64,000 nucleotides of DNA, from contig NZ_CP085301.1 in assembly GCF_020700235.1 (NCBI RefSeq), forward strand, positions 620,001 to 684,000. The letters run 5' to 3'. The position numbers and the translations under genes are program-made. This DNA comes from Haladaptatus pallidirubidus. GTDB lineage: Archaea; Halobacteriota; Halobacteria; Halobacteriales; Haladaptataceae. Below are positions 1-9,002 of the stretch, one piece after another; position 1 is the first letter of the stretch, and each line of letters begins with the position of its first letter. Below the pieces are notes generated by a model that saw only the letters and a list, made by a program, of their open reading frames with translations, did no database searches and was not told the origin of the DNA.

Positions 1-171
1 TAGCCCACCGCGGCTGGCCCGAATCCGCGGTGAAACTGGTTCCAGAATCGGTTCATTTGGTCGATTTGGACCACGTGTAGACCGCGGCTGAGGATTTTGT
101 TTGTCGGTTTTTCTCGATGTTTTGGTGGTTTTTCGAGAATAGACTGATTGTGAAGAGGAGGTGGTTGCTCA

Positions 172-503
172 CACGAGTCGTAAGCCACGCCCGAGCGCAG
201 GAAGAAACGAGTGGCGAAGCCACGAGTGACTGACGGCGCTCGCCCGTTCCCGACCAAATTTGCGGGCGAGCGAGTGCGGCGCTGCGCCGCACTCGCCCGC
301 CAAGCGACTGGACGAACTGGCCACTGCTTTCGGAAGGACGATTTTCCACCGAAAACCGGCAGGCCGAGTTTGGAGTGGGCGGGCCAGTGGCCCGCCCGCT
401 CTGCGGGTGGGTCGGGGAACGGGCGACCGAACGAGAAGACCGAATACGGCGCTTCGCGCCGCTGAGGGGAGCGAGTGAGGGCGGGCGTGGCTTACGACTC
501 GTG
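172..503. repeat. Non-coding island bounded by 22-bp inverted repeats
   Basis: Positions 172-193 and 482-503 are perfect reverse complements of each other (22 bp) and enclose 288 bp that contain three strong hairpins: an 11-bp stem with loop ctg (271-281/285-295), a 9-bp stem with loop agt (377-385/389-397) and a 6-bp stem with loop ttc (447-452/456-461). The overlapping open frames are arginine- and serine-rich, unlike the acidic proteins around them, so I read the segment as non-coding. I see no target-site duplication and no transposase, so a MITE-like origin is only a possibility. The flanks 1-171 and 504-630 hold no gene I can support. Confidence 0.6.
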
Positions 504-630
504 ATTACTATCATACCTGTCTTGGCACCGATTCTGTCACGCTGTCGGCTCAAAACTCCAAAAATGTAGCAACCGCCACATCCTATCCGAATCAGAAACG
601 CCCATGTAACGCCCCGCCAACCCTACAACC

Positions 631-1269
631 GTGTTCGGGGTAGACGAAGCGGGCAGAGGGCCGGTGTTAGGGTCGATGTTCGCCGCGGCGGTCGTGGTTG
701 AGGACACAGACGACCTCCCCGCGGGAATCGGCGATTCGAAAACGCTCGCGCCGGAGCGCCGAGAGGCGTTCGCGGAGCAGTTCCGAGAGGACGACACAAT
801 CGAAGTCGGCGTGGCCGAAATCCCGACGAGTCAAATCGACGACCCGGAAACAGATATGAACACCCTGACCGTCAAGGCGCACGCCGAGGCGATTTCACAG
901 GTTGCAAAAGAGAATGCGCAGGGGATCGTAGACGCCTGCGACACCAGCGAATCGCGGTTCGCACGGCGGGTGACCGAGGGAATCGAATACCCCATCGAAA
1001 TCACTGCGGAGCATGGCGCGGACGAAACCCACACAATCGTCGGCGCGGCCAGCATCGTCGCCAAAGTCGAACGGGACACTCACGTCGCGGAACTCGAGGA
1101 AAAGCACGGCGAGGTCGGAAGCGGCTATCCCAGCGACCCGAAAACGCGGACGTTTCTCCGCGACTACGTCGAATCCCACGGTGAGCTGCCGGACTGCGCC
1201 CGCGCGTCGTGGCAGACGAGCAAGGACGCGCTGTCGGCCTGCGAGCAGTCCGCGCTCGACCAGTTCTGA
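631..1269 (+). CDS. rnhB: Ribonuclease HII
   Basis: Cuts the RNA strand of RNA-DNA hybrids and removes ribonucleotides misinserted in DNA. The 212-residue product has the family signature DEAGRGPVLG at the very N-terminus (Asp5, Glu6), with Asp101 and Asp131 at the places expected for the other two acidic residues of the DEDD metal site, followed by the conserved AASIVAKVERD stretch. The length is normal for archaeal enzymes. The start is GTG at 631; no earlier start keeps the signature so close to the N-terminus, which is its usual place. The gene stands alone, tail to tail with secD. Confidence 0.95.
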   Translation: MFGVDEAGRGPVLGSMFAAAVVVEDTDDLPAGIGDSKTLAPERREAFAEQFREDDTIEVGVAEIPTSQIDDPETDMNTLTVKAHAEAISQVAKENAQGIVDACDTSESRFARRVTEGIEYPIEITAEHGADETHTIVGAASIVAKVERDTHVAELEEKHGEVGSGYPSDPKTRTFLRDYVESHGELPDCARASWQTSKDALSACEQSALDQF

Positions 1270-1356
1270 GGATTGTTTTTCGAAGCGTGGTGACCGAACG
1301 CGATGGCTCGACATTAGTCGAGTGAAACAGCAAAAAGCCGAATCGTAAAAACGCGA

Positions 1357-2913
1357 TTATTTGTCCGTCAGCAGGTACCGCAGGATGTCACCGTAGGCCG
1401 GACGGGTGATGAGCACCCCGATGAGCACGCCGAGGATCGTGATGATGGCGAATCCGCGGAGGTCACCGAGCGAGAGCACGGCCAGCGGACTCATCGCAAC
1501 GATGGTCGTCGCGGCGGCGGCCCCGATGACCCAGAACGCCTTGCGGAAGCGCGACTGGAAGACGCGCGAGGAGTGGACGTCACCCTCGCTCATCACCTCG
1601 TCGGCGATGATGATGAGGTCGTCCACCCCGGTTCCGATGACGGCGATGAATCCCGCGATGTGCGACAGGTCGAGCGGTAACTCGATTGCCGCGGCGAAAC
1701 CGAGGAGGATGACCACCTCGGAGAGCGCCGTGACTATCATCGGGAGCGCGACCTTCGGCTTCCCGTACCGGAGGAACACGGTGCCGCTCACGGCGAACAC
1801 GGCAGCGATACCCGCGACGAGCGAGTACAGTTTGAACTCCGTGGCGAGGCTCGGCGCGAGGTAGGTGGTCGTCCCCGCCTGCGTGTCGAGGGGCGACGGG
1901 AGCGCGCCCGCTCGGAGGTTGACTTGCAGTTGTCGGGCGTCTGACATGTTGGTCGTCGTCATCGTGAACGTCGGTTGATCCTCGAACTCGCCGCTCTCTA
2001 TTTGTGGGGCGAGACTGTTGCTCATCGACGCTCCGTAGACGACTCGTTCGTCCACGATCGTGTACAGACAGTACCCGCCTTGGCTTGCGTTGGCTTGCGG
2101 ATAGTTACAGGCTTGAATGCCTTCACTACTCGTGAATCCGCGCTCGTTCATCACGCGGGAAAATCGCTCCGCGGCGGAATCGGTGAGCGTGACGGAGACG
2201 AACGGGCGGCCGTTCGGGTCTTGCTCCGCTTGCCCGATGCTCGTAAAGGAATCCTGCTGGAGCACCGTCGTGTTCTCGTAGCTTCCGTTGCCGGTCGGGT
2301 AGTGAGCGACGACGGTCACCTTACCGCGTTCGGTAACCAAGTCGTTCATCTCCGACTGGTTCGTGTTCGGCATCTCGATTTGGATGAAGTGGTCGCCGGT
2401 CGAGGTCACCTCTTGGACGCGACCGCCCGCGAGTCCGGATTCTGAAATCTTGTCTCGCAAGGTGCGAACGATTTCGTCGCGGGTTTGTTGGGTCACGCCG
2501 TCACGAACCGTTCCGTGTTCGATACCCGCCTCGTCGAGCGCGGATTCCAGTTGATTCGTCGTGACGTTGTCCGTGAGCACTTCGACGGTGATTCCCTCTT
2601 GGCTCTGGCGAATCATCACGTCGCTCTGGTCGGCGTTGGCGATGTTCCCGGCGACGGCTTTCTGAATTTCGGATTCGCTCGTTCCGTTCGAAAGCTCCAC
2701 GTCTTCTGCGGTGACGCCGTGAACCGGCGCACGAATCCGCGTTCCGCCCGCCAGATCGAGCCCATACTCCAGATTGGTCGGGCCATCGTTCGTGGTCAAC
2801 GCATCGTTTTGATTACCGCCGGAGACGGTTCCTTGCGGAGCGAACAGCGCGAACGCGCTTCCTAGCAGGAGAAGGACGAGCAGGGTGACCCGCCACTGTT
2901 TTCGGATGCTCAT
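1357..2913 (-). CDS. secD: Protein-export membrane protein SecD
   Basis: Subunit of the SecDF complex, which assists Sec-dependent protein translocation across the cytoplasmic membrane. The 518-residue protein has one N-terminal membrane helix (about residues 9-27), a large external domain starting with the YGLDLAGG motif, and about five C-terminal helices (from about residue 360) containing GTGVDDLIIIADE, the conserved SecD signature with its acidic pair. It is the second gene of a two-gene operon: its ATG overlaps the end of secF by four bases, which implies coupled translation. No in-frame damage is visible. Confidence 0.97.
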   Translation of the reverse strand: MSIRKQWRVTLLVLLLLGSAFALFAPQGTVSGGNQNDALTTNDGPTNLEYGLDLAGGTRIRAPVHGVTAEDVELSNGTSESEIQKAVAGNIANADQSDVMIRQSQEGITVEVLTDNVTTNQLESALDEAGIEHGTVRDGVTQQTRDEIVRTLRDKISESGLAGGRVQEVTSTGDHFIQIEMPNTNQSEMNDLVTERGKVTVVAHYPTGNGSYENTTVLQQDSFTSIGQAEQDPNGRPFVSVTLTDSAAERFSRVMNERGFTSSEGIQACNYPQANASQGGYCLYTIVDERVVYGASMSNSLAPQIESGEFEDQPTFTMTTTNMSDARQLQVNLRAGALPSPLDTQAGTTTYLAPSLATEFKLYSLVAGIAAVFAVSGTVFLRYGKPKVALPMIVTALSEVVILLGFAAAIELPLDLSHIAGFIAVIGTGVDDLIIIADEVMSEGDVHSSRVFQSRFRKAFWVIGAAAATTIVAMSPLAVLSLGDLRGFAIITILGVLIGVLITRPAYGDILRYLLTDK

Positions 2914-3764
2914 CGCGCTATCCCCTCGTATTTGTACCAGCGAAGGAGGCTCAAGTTGAGCATGTAGGTGTTCATCAAGTCAGTTGCCAGTCCCATCACG
3001 AGCACCACGCCGATGGACGTGAGCAAGTCGATGCCGAAGAAGAACGCTACGAGCGTCATCACGGCCATCGCCGAAATGGACGTGAGCGTCATCGTAACAC
3101 CGGTTCGCATCGCGCGGTAAGTGCTCTCGTAGAAGTCGCCCGACCGCCGCAAGATGTGATTGTTGAGCAGTATGTCCGAGTCCACGCTGTAACCGATGAG
3201 CATCAGGAGCGCCGCGACGGTACCCAACGAGAGTTTGATACCGAAAACGTTCATCAGCGCGAGCGGAATCACGATGTCGCTGAACGCCGATAGAACGACG
3301 GCGATGGACGGAACGAACGTCCGAAACATGAGAAAGACGAGGATGCTCATGCCCGCAAATGCGGCCACGAGACCGTACAGCGCGAGTTCCTGCGAATCCG
3401 CGCCGAAGCTCGCCGAGGTACTCTGCACCGAAGTCACCTCGTACCCTTGCTGTTGGGCCTGCGATTCGAGCGCCCGCGTGTTCGTCTCTTGGAACGTTAC
3501 GATGTAGACGTTATCCGCTGATTGGGCGGGTGCAATCGAGACGGGGTTCAGCGACTGTTCGATCTCCGCTTGCGATGCAGTCGCCTGAATCCGCATCTCG
3601 GTGCCGCCCGTAAACTCGATACCGGGGGTTACCGGTGCGCCGGTGGTCAACCACCATCCGGCGAGCACGAGGAGGGCCAGCACGAGGACGGCGAGCGGCA
3701 CCGCCGCGAGTTGCCGGTTCGAGTACCGGGTGTAATCGACCTCCGGTACTTGAAACTCTACCAT
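2910..3764 (-). CDS. secF: Protein-export membrane protein SecF
   Basis: Partner of SecD in the membrane. The 284 residues give one helix near residues 21-42, a short external domain opening with the PGIEFTGGTEMR motif typical of SecF, and five C-terminal helices including YSVDSDILLNN, the equivalent of the SecD acidic helix. It is transcribed first, so the order is secF-secD, the reverse of the usual bacterial secD-secF. The start ATG at 3764 follows a short leader; the region upstream (3765-3906) carries promoters for this gene and for the divergent gene at 3907. Confidence 0.97.
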   Translation of the reverse strand: MVEFQVPEVDYTRYSNRQLAAVPLAVLVLALLVLAGWWLTTGAPVTPGIEFTGGTEMRIQATASQAEIEQSLNPVSIAPAQSADNVYIVTFQETNTRALESQAQQQGYEVTSVQSTSASFGADSQELALYGLVAAFAGMSILVFLMFRTFVPSIAVVLSAFSDIVIPLALMNVFGIKLSLGTVAALLMLIGYSVDSDILLNNHILRRSGDFYESTYRAMRTGVTMTLTSISAMAVMTLVAFFFGIDLLTSIGVVLVMGLATDLMNTYMLNLSLLRWYKYEGIAR

Positions 3765-3875
3765 GATGGATGGGTGCGTGATGGCCCTGAATAAGCCTTC
3801 TTAATTACTGTGGCCAAACGTGTCGTGTGAAAATTGAAAGACCGGACGACGGAACGGTTCGACAACCGCGAAAAC

Positions 3876-3883
3876 CGATATAC
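3876..3883 (+). promoter_or_regulatory. TATA-like box for the gene at 3907
   Basis: The element cgatatac is centred 28 bases upstream of ATG 3907, the spacing expected for a leaderless archaeal transcript. This spacing also favours ATG 3907 over the in-frame GTG at 3886. Confidence 0.4.
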
Positions 3884-3906
3884 GTGTGAATCACCTATTC
3901 GTTCGT

Positions 3907-4248
3907 ATGACGACCAAAGAGGCCGTACCGGCGGGCGAGACGGCGACCCGCGTCGTCGTCTCGTACCCCGAAGACCTGAGCAGTTGGGGCGAGTTCCAAC
4001 TGAACGAACGCCCGTTCCGGGCCTACCTCCGGAAAACGAAGGACGACGTTCAGGAGGGCGACGTGTGGGAGGAGTTCCTCGACGTCGGCTGTTGTGGCGA
4101 CACGCTGGACGTTCCGCTTCGCGTCGAATCGGTCGAAGGCGGCGGCAAAATGGGAGAAGACACCGAAATCGTCTACGAGGTTCGGGAAGCCTGCGGTATT
4201 CGGGGCGGATGGTTAGTGCAGAGCGCGGACGGGCCGAACGAATTTTAG
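3907..4248 (+). CDS. Conserved haloarchaeal protein of unknown function
   Basis: A soluble acidic protein of 113 residues with no signal peptide or membrane segment. It has a Cys-Cys pair in DVGCCGDTLDV and a third cysteine near the C-terminus (EACGIRGGW), which could be a metal or redox site. Codon use matches its neighbours. ATG 3907 is preferred to GTG 3886 because of the TATA-like box at 3876-3883. I do not recognise the family with certainty (small DUF proteins of this kind are common in Halobacteria). It is divergent from secF and convergent with the sugar kinase, so the context gives no function. Confidence 0.85.
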   Translation: MTTKEAVPAGETATRVVVSYPEDLSSWGEFQLNERPFRAYLRKTKDDVQEGDVWEEFLDVGCCGDTLDVPLRVESVEGGGKMGEDTEIVYEVREACGIRGGWLVQSADGPNEF

Positions 4249-4266
4249 CACCATTTCGGAATTCCA

Positions 4267-5154
4267 CTAAAACTGCTCGTCGAGAAACGCTCCGACGCGC
4301 TCTTTCGTCGGTGCGGTACGAGCGCCGGGTGCCATCGACGCGAGCGCACCGCAGGCGTTTGCGAACTCCAGCGCCCGCTCGTAATCCGTGGAATCGAGAA
4401 ACGTGGCGATGAACCCCGCGGCGAAGGCGTCACCTGCTCCGGTCGTGTCCACCGAATCGACGCCGAATCCGGGATGGGTGTAGACGCCTTCTGTCGTATC
4501 CACGCGCGCACCGTCGCTTCCGTGTTTGATGACGACGACGCGACCGTGAAGTTCCGAGGAGGGATGTTCTAAATCCTCGTCCAGAAGGGTCTTTGCCTCC
4601 CTGTCGTTCAGAAAGACGATGTCCGAGTAGGCGAGCGCCCGTGAAAAATCCCGGTCAACGAGTCTGCGACCCGGGTCGAAACTGACGGGAACTCCCACTT
4701 CGGTTGCAACCCGCGCGAGTTCCGCCGCGCTGTCCGGGCGTTGACTGGTCAAGTGGAGATGTTCCGCGTTTCGAATGTACGCTTCGTTCACGTCGTCCGG
4801 CGAAACCGCTTCGTTCGCGCCGTCGTTGCCGAGAACCATCACTTCTCCCGCCTCGTCCACGATGAGGTACTTCGTCGTGGTTTCTATTCCCTCGACTTGG
4901 AGGACGTGTTCGCAGTCTACCCCTTCGGCATCCAATTCGCGACGGACGAGCAATCCGTGTTCGTCGGTGCCGACGCTGCCAACGAGTCCCGCAGAAACGT
5001 CCATCCTCGACAGGGCGACGGAGACGTTTGCGGCGCTTCCGCCGCCGGAGCGTCGTTGGGACGTGATACGCGCCTCACCGTCGGGGTCCGGAAGGGCATC
5101 AACCTGAAGCGTCACGTCCCAGTTGACGTGACCGGCAGTTACGACTCGAACCAA
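4267..5154 (-). CDS. PfkB-family carbohydrate kinase
   Basis: Predicted ATP-dependent kinase of a sugar or nucleoside (ribokinase fold). The 295 residues contain the N-terminal family motif GGGSAANVSVALSRMD and the C-terminal signature DTTGAGDAFAAGF, which holds the catalytic Asp and the anion hole. The start is TTG at 5154: no ATG or GTG lies nearby in frame, and a Shine-Dalgarno-like gaggggg sits seven bases upstream of it. The substrate cannot be read from sequence; the nearby pentose-phosphate genes (6158-7907) make a ribose or nucleoside substrate possible but unproven. Confidence 0.9.
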   Translation of the reverse strand: MVRVVTAGHVNWDVTLQVDALPDPDGEARITSQRRSGGGSAANVSVALSRMDVSAGLVGSVGTDEHGLLVRRELDAEGVDCEHVLQVEGIETTTKYLIVDEAGEVMVLGNDGANEAVSPDDVNEAYIRNAEHLHLTSQRPDSAAELARVATEVGVPVSFDPGRRLVDRDFSRALAYSDIVFLNDREAKTLLDEDLEHPSSELHGRVVVIKHGSDGARVDTTEGVYTHPGFGVDSVDTTGAGDAFAAGFIATFLDSTDYERALEFANACGALASMAPGARTAPTKERVGAFLDEQF

Positions 5155-5253
5155 TGTAGTTCCCCCTCGCGGTTCGTGGACGGCATACTGTTCCGATAAG
5201 CGGTACTGGTAAAAAATCCTGATGATTGTGCCGGAATCGGCAACAACGGTTGG

Positions 5254-6066
5254 TTATCCCGTGATGGCGAACAGTATGAGATTGTGCGCGCCCGGACCCA
5301 ATCCGACCGCGGCGACGACACCGAGCAGGAGGTAGCCCTCCGTCGGTTCGTCCGCGACGTAGTCGGCAAACAGAATCACGACGAACTCCGCGATGGCGAG
5401 TTTGACGAGAATGAACAACCACCCGACGCCGATAGCGTCGGCCGTCGGAAGCACTTCCGCAAATTCGAGGATGGTGCGGGAGACGGGGGTTCGTTCGCTC
5501 GCGTTGAGAATGTCGATACCGACCGCGGTCGAAACGGAATCGACCGCGTGGCCGAACAGCGTGAGGACGCCGACCGCGCCGGTAATGACGGCGACGTGAG
5601 GGTAGAAAAACTGCGTGCCCACCCAGAGAAGGCCGGTTAACACTACGGCGACGACGAGCGCGACGAAGGGCCAGAACAGCCGCAAACTGTCGTTTTGAAT
5701 CCCGTACCAAAGGGCGGCGGAAATGACGAGGAGGATGCCCGCAGTACCGACTCCCGCGAGTGTCTGCGGGACCGACTGTTCGCGCCGCCGGAGCGAAAAC
5801 AGCCAAACCAAACCGGCGACGACGAACGTCGTGAGATACACCGAGGGCGTCCCGAACAGGGGCGCGATGCTTTCCGGAACGAACCCGACCTGATAGAGCG
5901 CGTGGAGTCCGGCGCCCACGACCATCCACGGGGCGAGTGCGACAACTGTCCGTTCCGAAATCGTCGGCTTCGCGCGCAGGAGCGCCCACGCGACGAAACC
6001 AACCGCCAACAGAAGCGGGAGGAGATAGACCAGCGATGGGAGTGCAAATCCTTCCGGCAGTACCAT
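5254..6066 (-). CDS. DUF63-family integral membrane protein
   Basis: A 270-residue multi-spanning membrane protein, about seven or eight hydrophobic helices, starting with MVLPEGFALPSLVYLLPLLL. This start and helix pattern are typical of the archaeal DUF63 family, whose function is unknown. An upstream in-frame start (6195) would add a polar 43-residue tail, so ATG 6066 is preferred. It lies between the sugar kinase and the ribose-1,5-bisphosphate isomerase, all on the minus strand but with gaps of about 90 bp, so co-transcription is possible only. Confidence 0.85.
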   Translation of the reverse strand: MVLPEGFALPSLVYLLPLLLAVGFVAWALLRAKPTISERTVVALAPWMVVGAGLHALYQVGFVPESIAPLFGTPSVYLTTFVVAGLVWLFSLRRREQSVPQTLAGVGTAGILLVISAALWYGIQNDSLRLFWPFVALVVAVVLTGLLWVGTQFFYPHVAVITGAVGVLTLFGHAVDSVSTAVGIDILNASERTPVSRTILEFAEVLPTADAIGVGWLFILVKLAIAEFVVILFADYVADEPTEGYLLLGVVAAVGLGPGAHNLILFAITG

Positions 6067-6157
6067 ACACCGACAGGTGAACGGAGGTATGGAAAGGTTT
6101 GCGGTCTGTCTACAAGTCTCGTGATAGTTTGACGGTGATGACCAGTTAGGTACCGAA

Positions 6158-7111
6158 CTACCGTTCCCACGGTTCGTTGGCGTGGTAGTCACCAAACAAC
6201 TCGCGCATTAGCGTCACGACACTTTCCGGCGGAAACTGGCCGCGTTCGGTAACGATGGCGTCCACGTATCTTGGGGGCGTCACGTCGAACGCCGGATTTT
6301 CGACCGTCACGTCGCCGATTTCGGCGCGTTCGTCGTCGGGGAGGATTTCCGCTTCGTCCCGCATCTCGATTTCGACCGTGTGACCCGTCATCGTCCCCGG
6401 GTGGAATTTCAACGTCTGCGCCGCGACCATGATGGGAACGCCGCGTTCGCGGGCGTTCACCGCCAGTCCCGAGGTGCCGATTTTGTTGATGACGCTCCCG
6501 TCCGCCGCGATGGCGTCCGCGCCGACGAGAACGTGGTCGGTGTCGTCCAAATACCGGCGGGCCGCGTTGTCCACGATGATCGTGACCGGAACGTCCCACT
6601 CGCGGAGTTGCTTCGCGGTGATGTGGCCCTGCTTTCGCGGGCGCGTCTCCTTGACGATGGCGCTGATTTCCTTGCCGTCGTCCAACGCGTTGCGAACGCA
6701 GGAAAGCGCGTCCGTCGAATGACAGTGCGTCATGATGGTGTCGCCGTCGCGAAGGCGGTTCGCGCCGATTTGACCGAGGTTGTCCTGCGCGTGGTCGAGT
6801 TCCCGGCGGAACTCGACCGCACCTTCGATGACGCTCACGCGCAGTTCTGAGACGATCTCGCCGTTCATTCCGCGAAGGACGTACCGCAGGGCGTTCGGCA
6901 GACTCACCGCGGTCGGGCGGGTTTCGTGGAGCATCCGGGCCGCAGTTCGTATCTCCGCTCGGAACGCTTCCGGCGTTTCGGCCTCGCTCGCCTCTGCCTG
7001 TTCGCCGAGCGCCGCCGCCGCGGCGTCGGCGATGGTCGCCGCACCGCGAACCTCCATGTCGGCGATGTCGTCCGCGGCGTCGGTGACGGCGGGATGGATG
7101 TCGCGTTCCAT
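6158..7111 (-). CDS. Ribose-1,5-bisphosphate isomerase
   Basis: Related to eIF2B subunits and 5-methylthioribose-1-phosphate isomerases. In archaea this clade converts ribose 1,5-bisphosphate to ribulose 1,5-bisphosphate in the degradation of AMP and other nucleotides. The 317 residues carry the expected stretches [15 protein letters not shown] (catalytic Cys region), [32 protein letters not shown] (catalytic Asp region) and [13 protein letters not shown] 7111 is preferred to an upstream frame start because it begins the conserved helical domain and has a TATA-like atctttttg about 30 bases upstream. It is divergent from deoC, another pentose-phosphate salvage gene. No RuBisCO gene is in this window. 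Confidence 0.9.
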   Translation of the reverse strand: MERDIHPAVTDAADDIADMEVRGAATIADAAAAALGEQAEASEAETPEAFRAEIRTAARMLHETRPTAVSLPNALRYVLRGMNGEIVSELRVSVIEGAVEFRRELDHAQDNLGQIGANRLRDGDTIMTHCHSTDALSCVRNALDDGKEISAIVKETRPRKQGHITAKQLREWDVPVTIIVDNAARRYLDDTDHVLVGADAIAADGSVINKIGTSGLAVNARERGVPIMVAAQTLKFHPGTMTGHTVEIEMRDEAEILPDDERAEIGDVTVENPAFDVTPPRYVDAIVTERGQFPPESVVTLMRELFGDYHANEPWER

Positions 7112-7240
7112 ACCCCTTACTAGAACGTTCGGCGACAAAAAGATAGTCCGGCGAAACGTCCACAGTCGTGGTACGTGCGCCACTACTATAGGTTTCGACG
7201 CACCCTACGCGCAGTTTCTGTCGGTACGGACGATAGCGGG

Positions 7241-7248
7241 ATTTTTAC
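7241..7248 (+). promoter_or_regulatory. TATA-like box for deoC
   Basis: atttttac is centred about 28 bases upstream of ATG 7272, consistent with a leaderless deoC transcript. The 160-bp region between the two divergent genes is the probable shared control region. Confidence 0.5.
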
Positions 7249-7271
7249 CCCGCCGGTTCATCCGCCCCGCT

Positions 7272-7907
7272 ATGAACGAAACAGAACTCGCCGGCGCAAT
7301 CGACCACACCGTCCTCGGCCCGGAGACGACGCTTGCAGACGTCGAGAAAGTACTCGACGAAGCGGAGGAGTACGGAATGAACGCCTGCATCCCGCCGTGC
7401 TACGTGTCGGAGGCGAACGAGTACGCTCCGGACGTGACCCTCGCAACCGTCGTCGGGTTCCCTCACGGGCAACACGCAACCGACGCGAAGCGCGACGAAG
7501 CGGTCGGCGCGTGGGACGACGGCGCGGACGAACTGGATATGGTCATCAACGTCGGACGACTGAAAGCGGGCGACCACGACGCGGTCAAAGCCGACATCGA
7601 AGAACTCGTCGCGGCGGTGCCGATTCCCGTGAAAGTCATCATCGAAACCGCGCTGCTCACCGACGAGCAAAAGCACGACGCCTGCCGACTGGCGAAGGAG
7701 GCCGACGCCGCGTTCGTCAAAACCTCGACCGGTTTTGCGGATGGCGGGGCAGAAATCGAGGACGTGGAACTGATGGCGGAATACCTGCCCGTCAAGGCGA
7801 GCGGCGGTATCGGCGACTACGAAAAAGCGAAGGCCATGCTCGACGCGGGCGCGAAACGAATCGGTGCGAGCAGTGGCGTCGAAATCGTGAGCGATTTCCG
7901 CGGATAG
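7272..7907 (+). CDS. deoC: Deoxyribose-phosphate aldolase
   Basis: Splits 2-deoxyribose 5-phosphate into acetaldehyde and glyceraldehyde 3-phosphate, the last step of deoxynucleoside catabolism. The 211-residue TIM barrel shows [11 protein letters not shown] at the N-terminus, the Asp of [10 protein letters not shown], the [14 protein letters not shown] strand and the Schiff-base lysine in AFVKTSTGF, then VKASGGI. Length is normal. ATG 7272 is supported by the TATA-like box at 7241-7248. It is divergent from the ribose-1,5-bisphosphate isomerase gene, which suggests a joint role in using the sugar part of nucleosides. Confidence 0.97.
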   Translation: MNETELAGAIDHTVLGPETTLADVEKVLDEAEEYGMNACIPPCYVSEANEYAPDVTLATVVGFPHGQHATDAKRDEAVGAWDDGADELDMVINVGRLKAGDHDAVKADIEELVAAVPIPVKVIIETALLTDEQKHDACRLAKEADAAFVKTSTGFADGGAEIEDVELMAEYLPVKASGGIGDYEKAKAMLDAGAKRIGASSGVEIVSDFRG

Positions 7908-7937
7908 TCTTTTTTCAGCCGTTTTCGACCGATTCGT

Positions 7938-8681
7938 TCAGTCGTCGTCGTCGCTGGGTTGCGGACTCGGCGTCCCCTGACTGGCGCTGCTCATCCAGCT
8001 GTCGATGTGGTTTGCGACGTAGTCCCTGCCACCCCATCCGAAGGCGACGCCGACGCCGATGGCGACCGCGGCGGCGAGACCCCACGCGAGCGCTCTCGCG
8101 AAGACGTACAGGATGCCGACGTCGATTCCCATCGTGTCGAGACCGATGACGATGGCGGTGAAGTACAGGAACATCCGGGTTCCTGTAGAGAACCAACGGG
8201 TGTAGGCGGTGTGCGTCGCCGCTCGGGTTCGCATGATTGCGTCACCGATGAAGTCGGCGACGACGAATCCCAGCACGATGACGAGCAGACCCGCGATCAG
8301 TGCGGGAAGGTACGAGACCGCGGTCGCCACCCACTCCGAGAGCGTTGCGATTGCGAGGACGTTCGCCGCGGCGAGAATTGCCAGTGCGTAGATGAACCAC
8401 GCGGCGAGCTTCCCGAACGCGCCGGATACCGCGCTTTCGGTTCCGCCGAGCATTCGACCCAGCGGCGTATCGAGCACCATTCGGTCGAGTTCGATTCGGT
8501 CTGCGATTCGACGAACGACCGCCGCCACGGCGCGACCGATAACCCAGCCGATGAGCAGGATGACGAGCGCGCCGACGAGTCGCGGGAGCAGTGCGATAAA
8601 ACCGGAGATGGGATCTTGCAACCAGCCCGGAAGGCCCCCTACTTGCAGTACTGTATCCGTGACCAGATTATGTTGAGTCAT
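7938..8681 (-). CDS. Small-conductance mechanosensitive-channel-like membrane protein
   Basis: A 247-residue protein with about five hydrophobic helices, among them IALLPRLVGALVILLIGWVIG and the glycine/alanine-rich LPALIAGLLVIVLGFVVADFIGD. These two resemble the repeated 'conserved TM helix' found in small MscS-related proteins of archaea and bacteria. The acidic C-terminus ends in DDDD. A full MscS beta domain is not present, so channel function is inference from the helix repeats. It is single and convergent with deoC. Confidence 0.82.
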   Translation of the reverse strand: MTQHNLVTDTVLQVGGLPGWLQDPISGFIALLPRLVGALVILLIGWVIGRAVAAVVRRIADRIELDRMVLDTPLGRMLGGTESAVSGAFGKLAAWFIYALAILAAANVLAIATLSEWVATAVSYLPALIAGLLVIVLGFVVADFIGDAIMRTRAATHTAYTRWFSTGTRMFLYFTAIVIGLDTMGIDVGILYVFARALAWGLAAAVAIGVGVAFGWGGRDYVANHIDSWMSSASQGTPSPQPSDDDD

Positions 8682-9002
8682 TGTTTTTCTCCCCCACTTC
8701 CGCGTGGGTAATAGAGGAATGGACTACAGCCAATTTGTTGTTGGCTGCCTAAAGCGAAACGGCAATCGAGTAACGATGAATGATACAGAATTTATTTTTC
8801 TCCACAACAGTACGAACACAGATAGTTAGGTCGCCGATTATGGCTGAAATATTTCATTTTCGGAGAGCCGCAGTAGCAGAGAAAACGCGTTCCTTTTGCC
8901 GCGGTGCGGTTTTTTCGAACGGAAAGACACGAACCGTTAAACTGTGTCAAAAAATTTCTGACATTATTTCGCTCCGTCCGATTCGGGACGCCCCGGTAGT
9001 TT
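8682..9002. other. Intergenic stretch without a gene
   Basis: About 320 bp, more AT-rich than the surroundings. It should hold the promoter of the minus-strand membrane-protein gene ending at 8681. The only longer open frame is arginine-rich and unlikely to be coding. I see no tRNA and no strong hairpin. Confidence 0.5.

Noticed and set aside
53..553. A 166-residue minus-strand frame across the first island
   Set aside because: Ser/Arg/Pro-rich without acidic residues, and it crosses all the hairpins and both inverted repeats.
5099..6070. A 323-residue arginine-rich open frame on the minus strand
   Set aside because: It overlaps the DUF63 membrane gene in another frame and has no acidic bias or domain.
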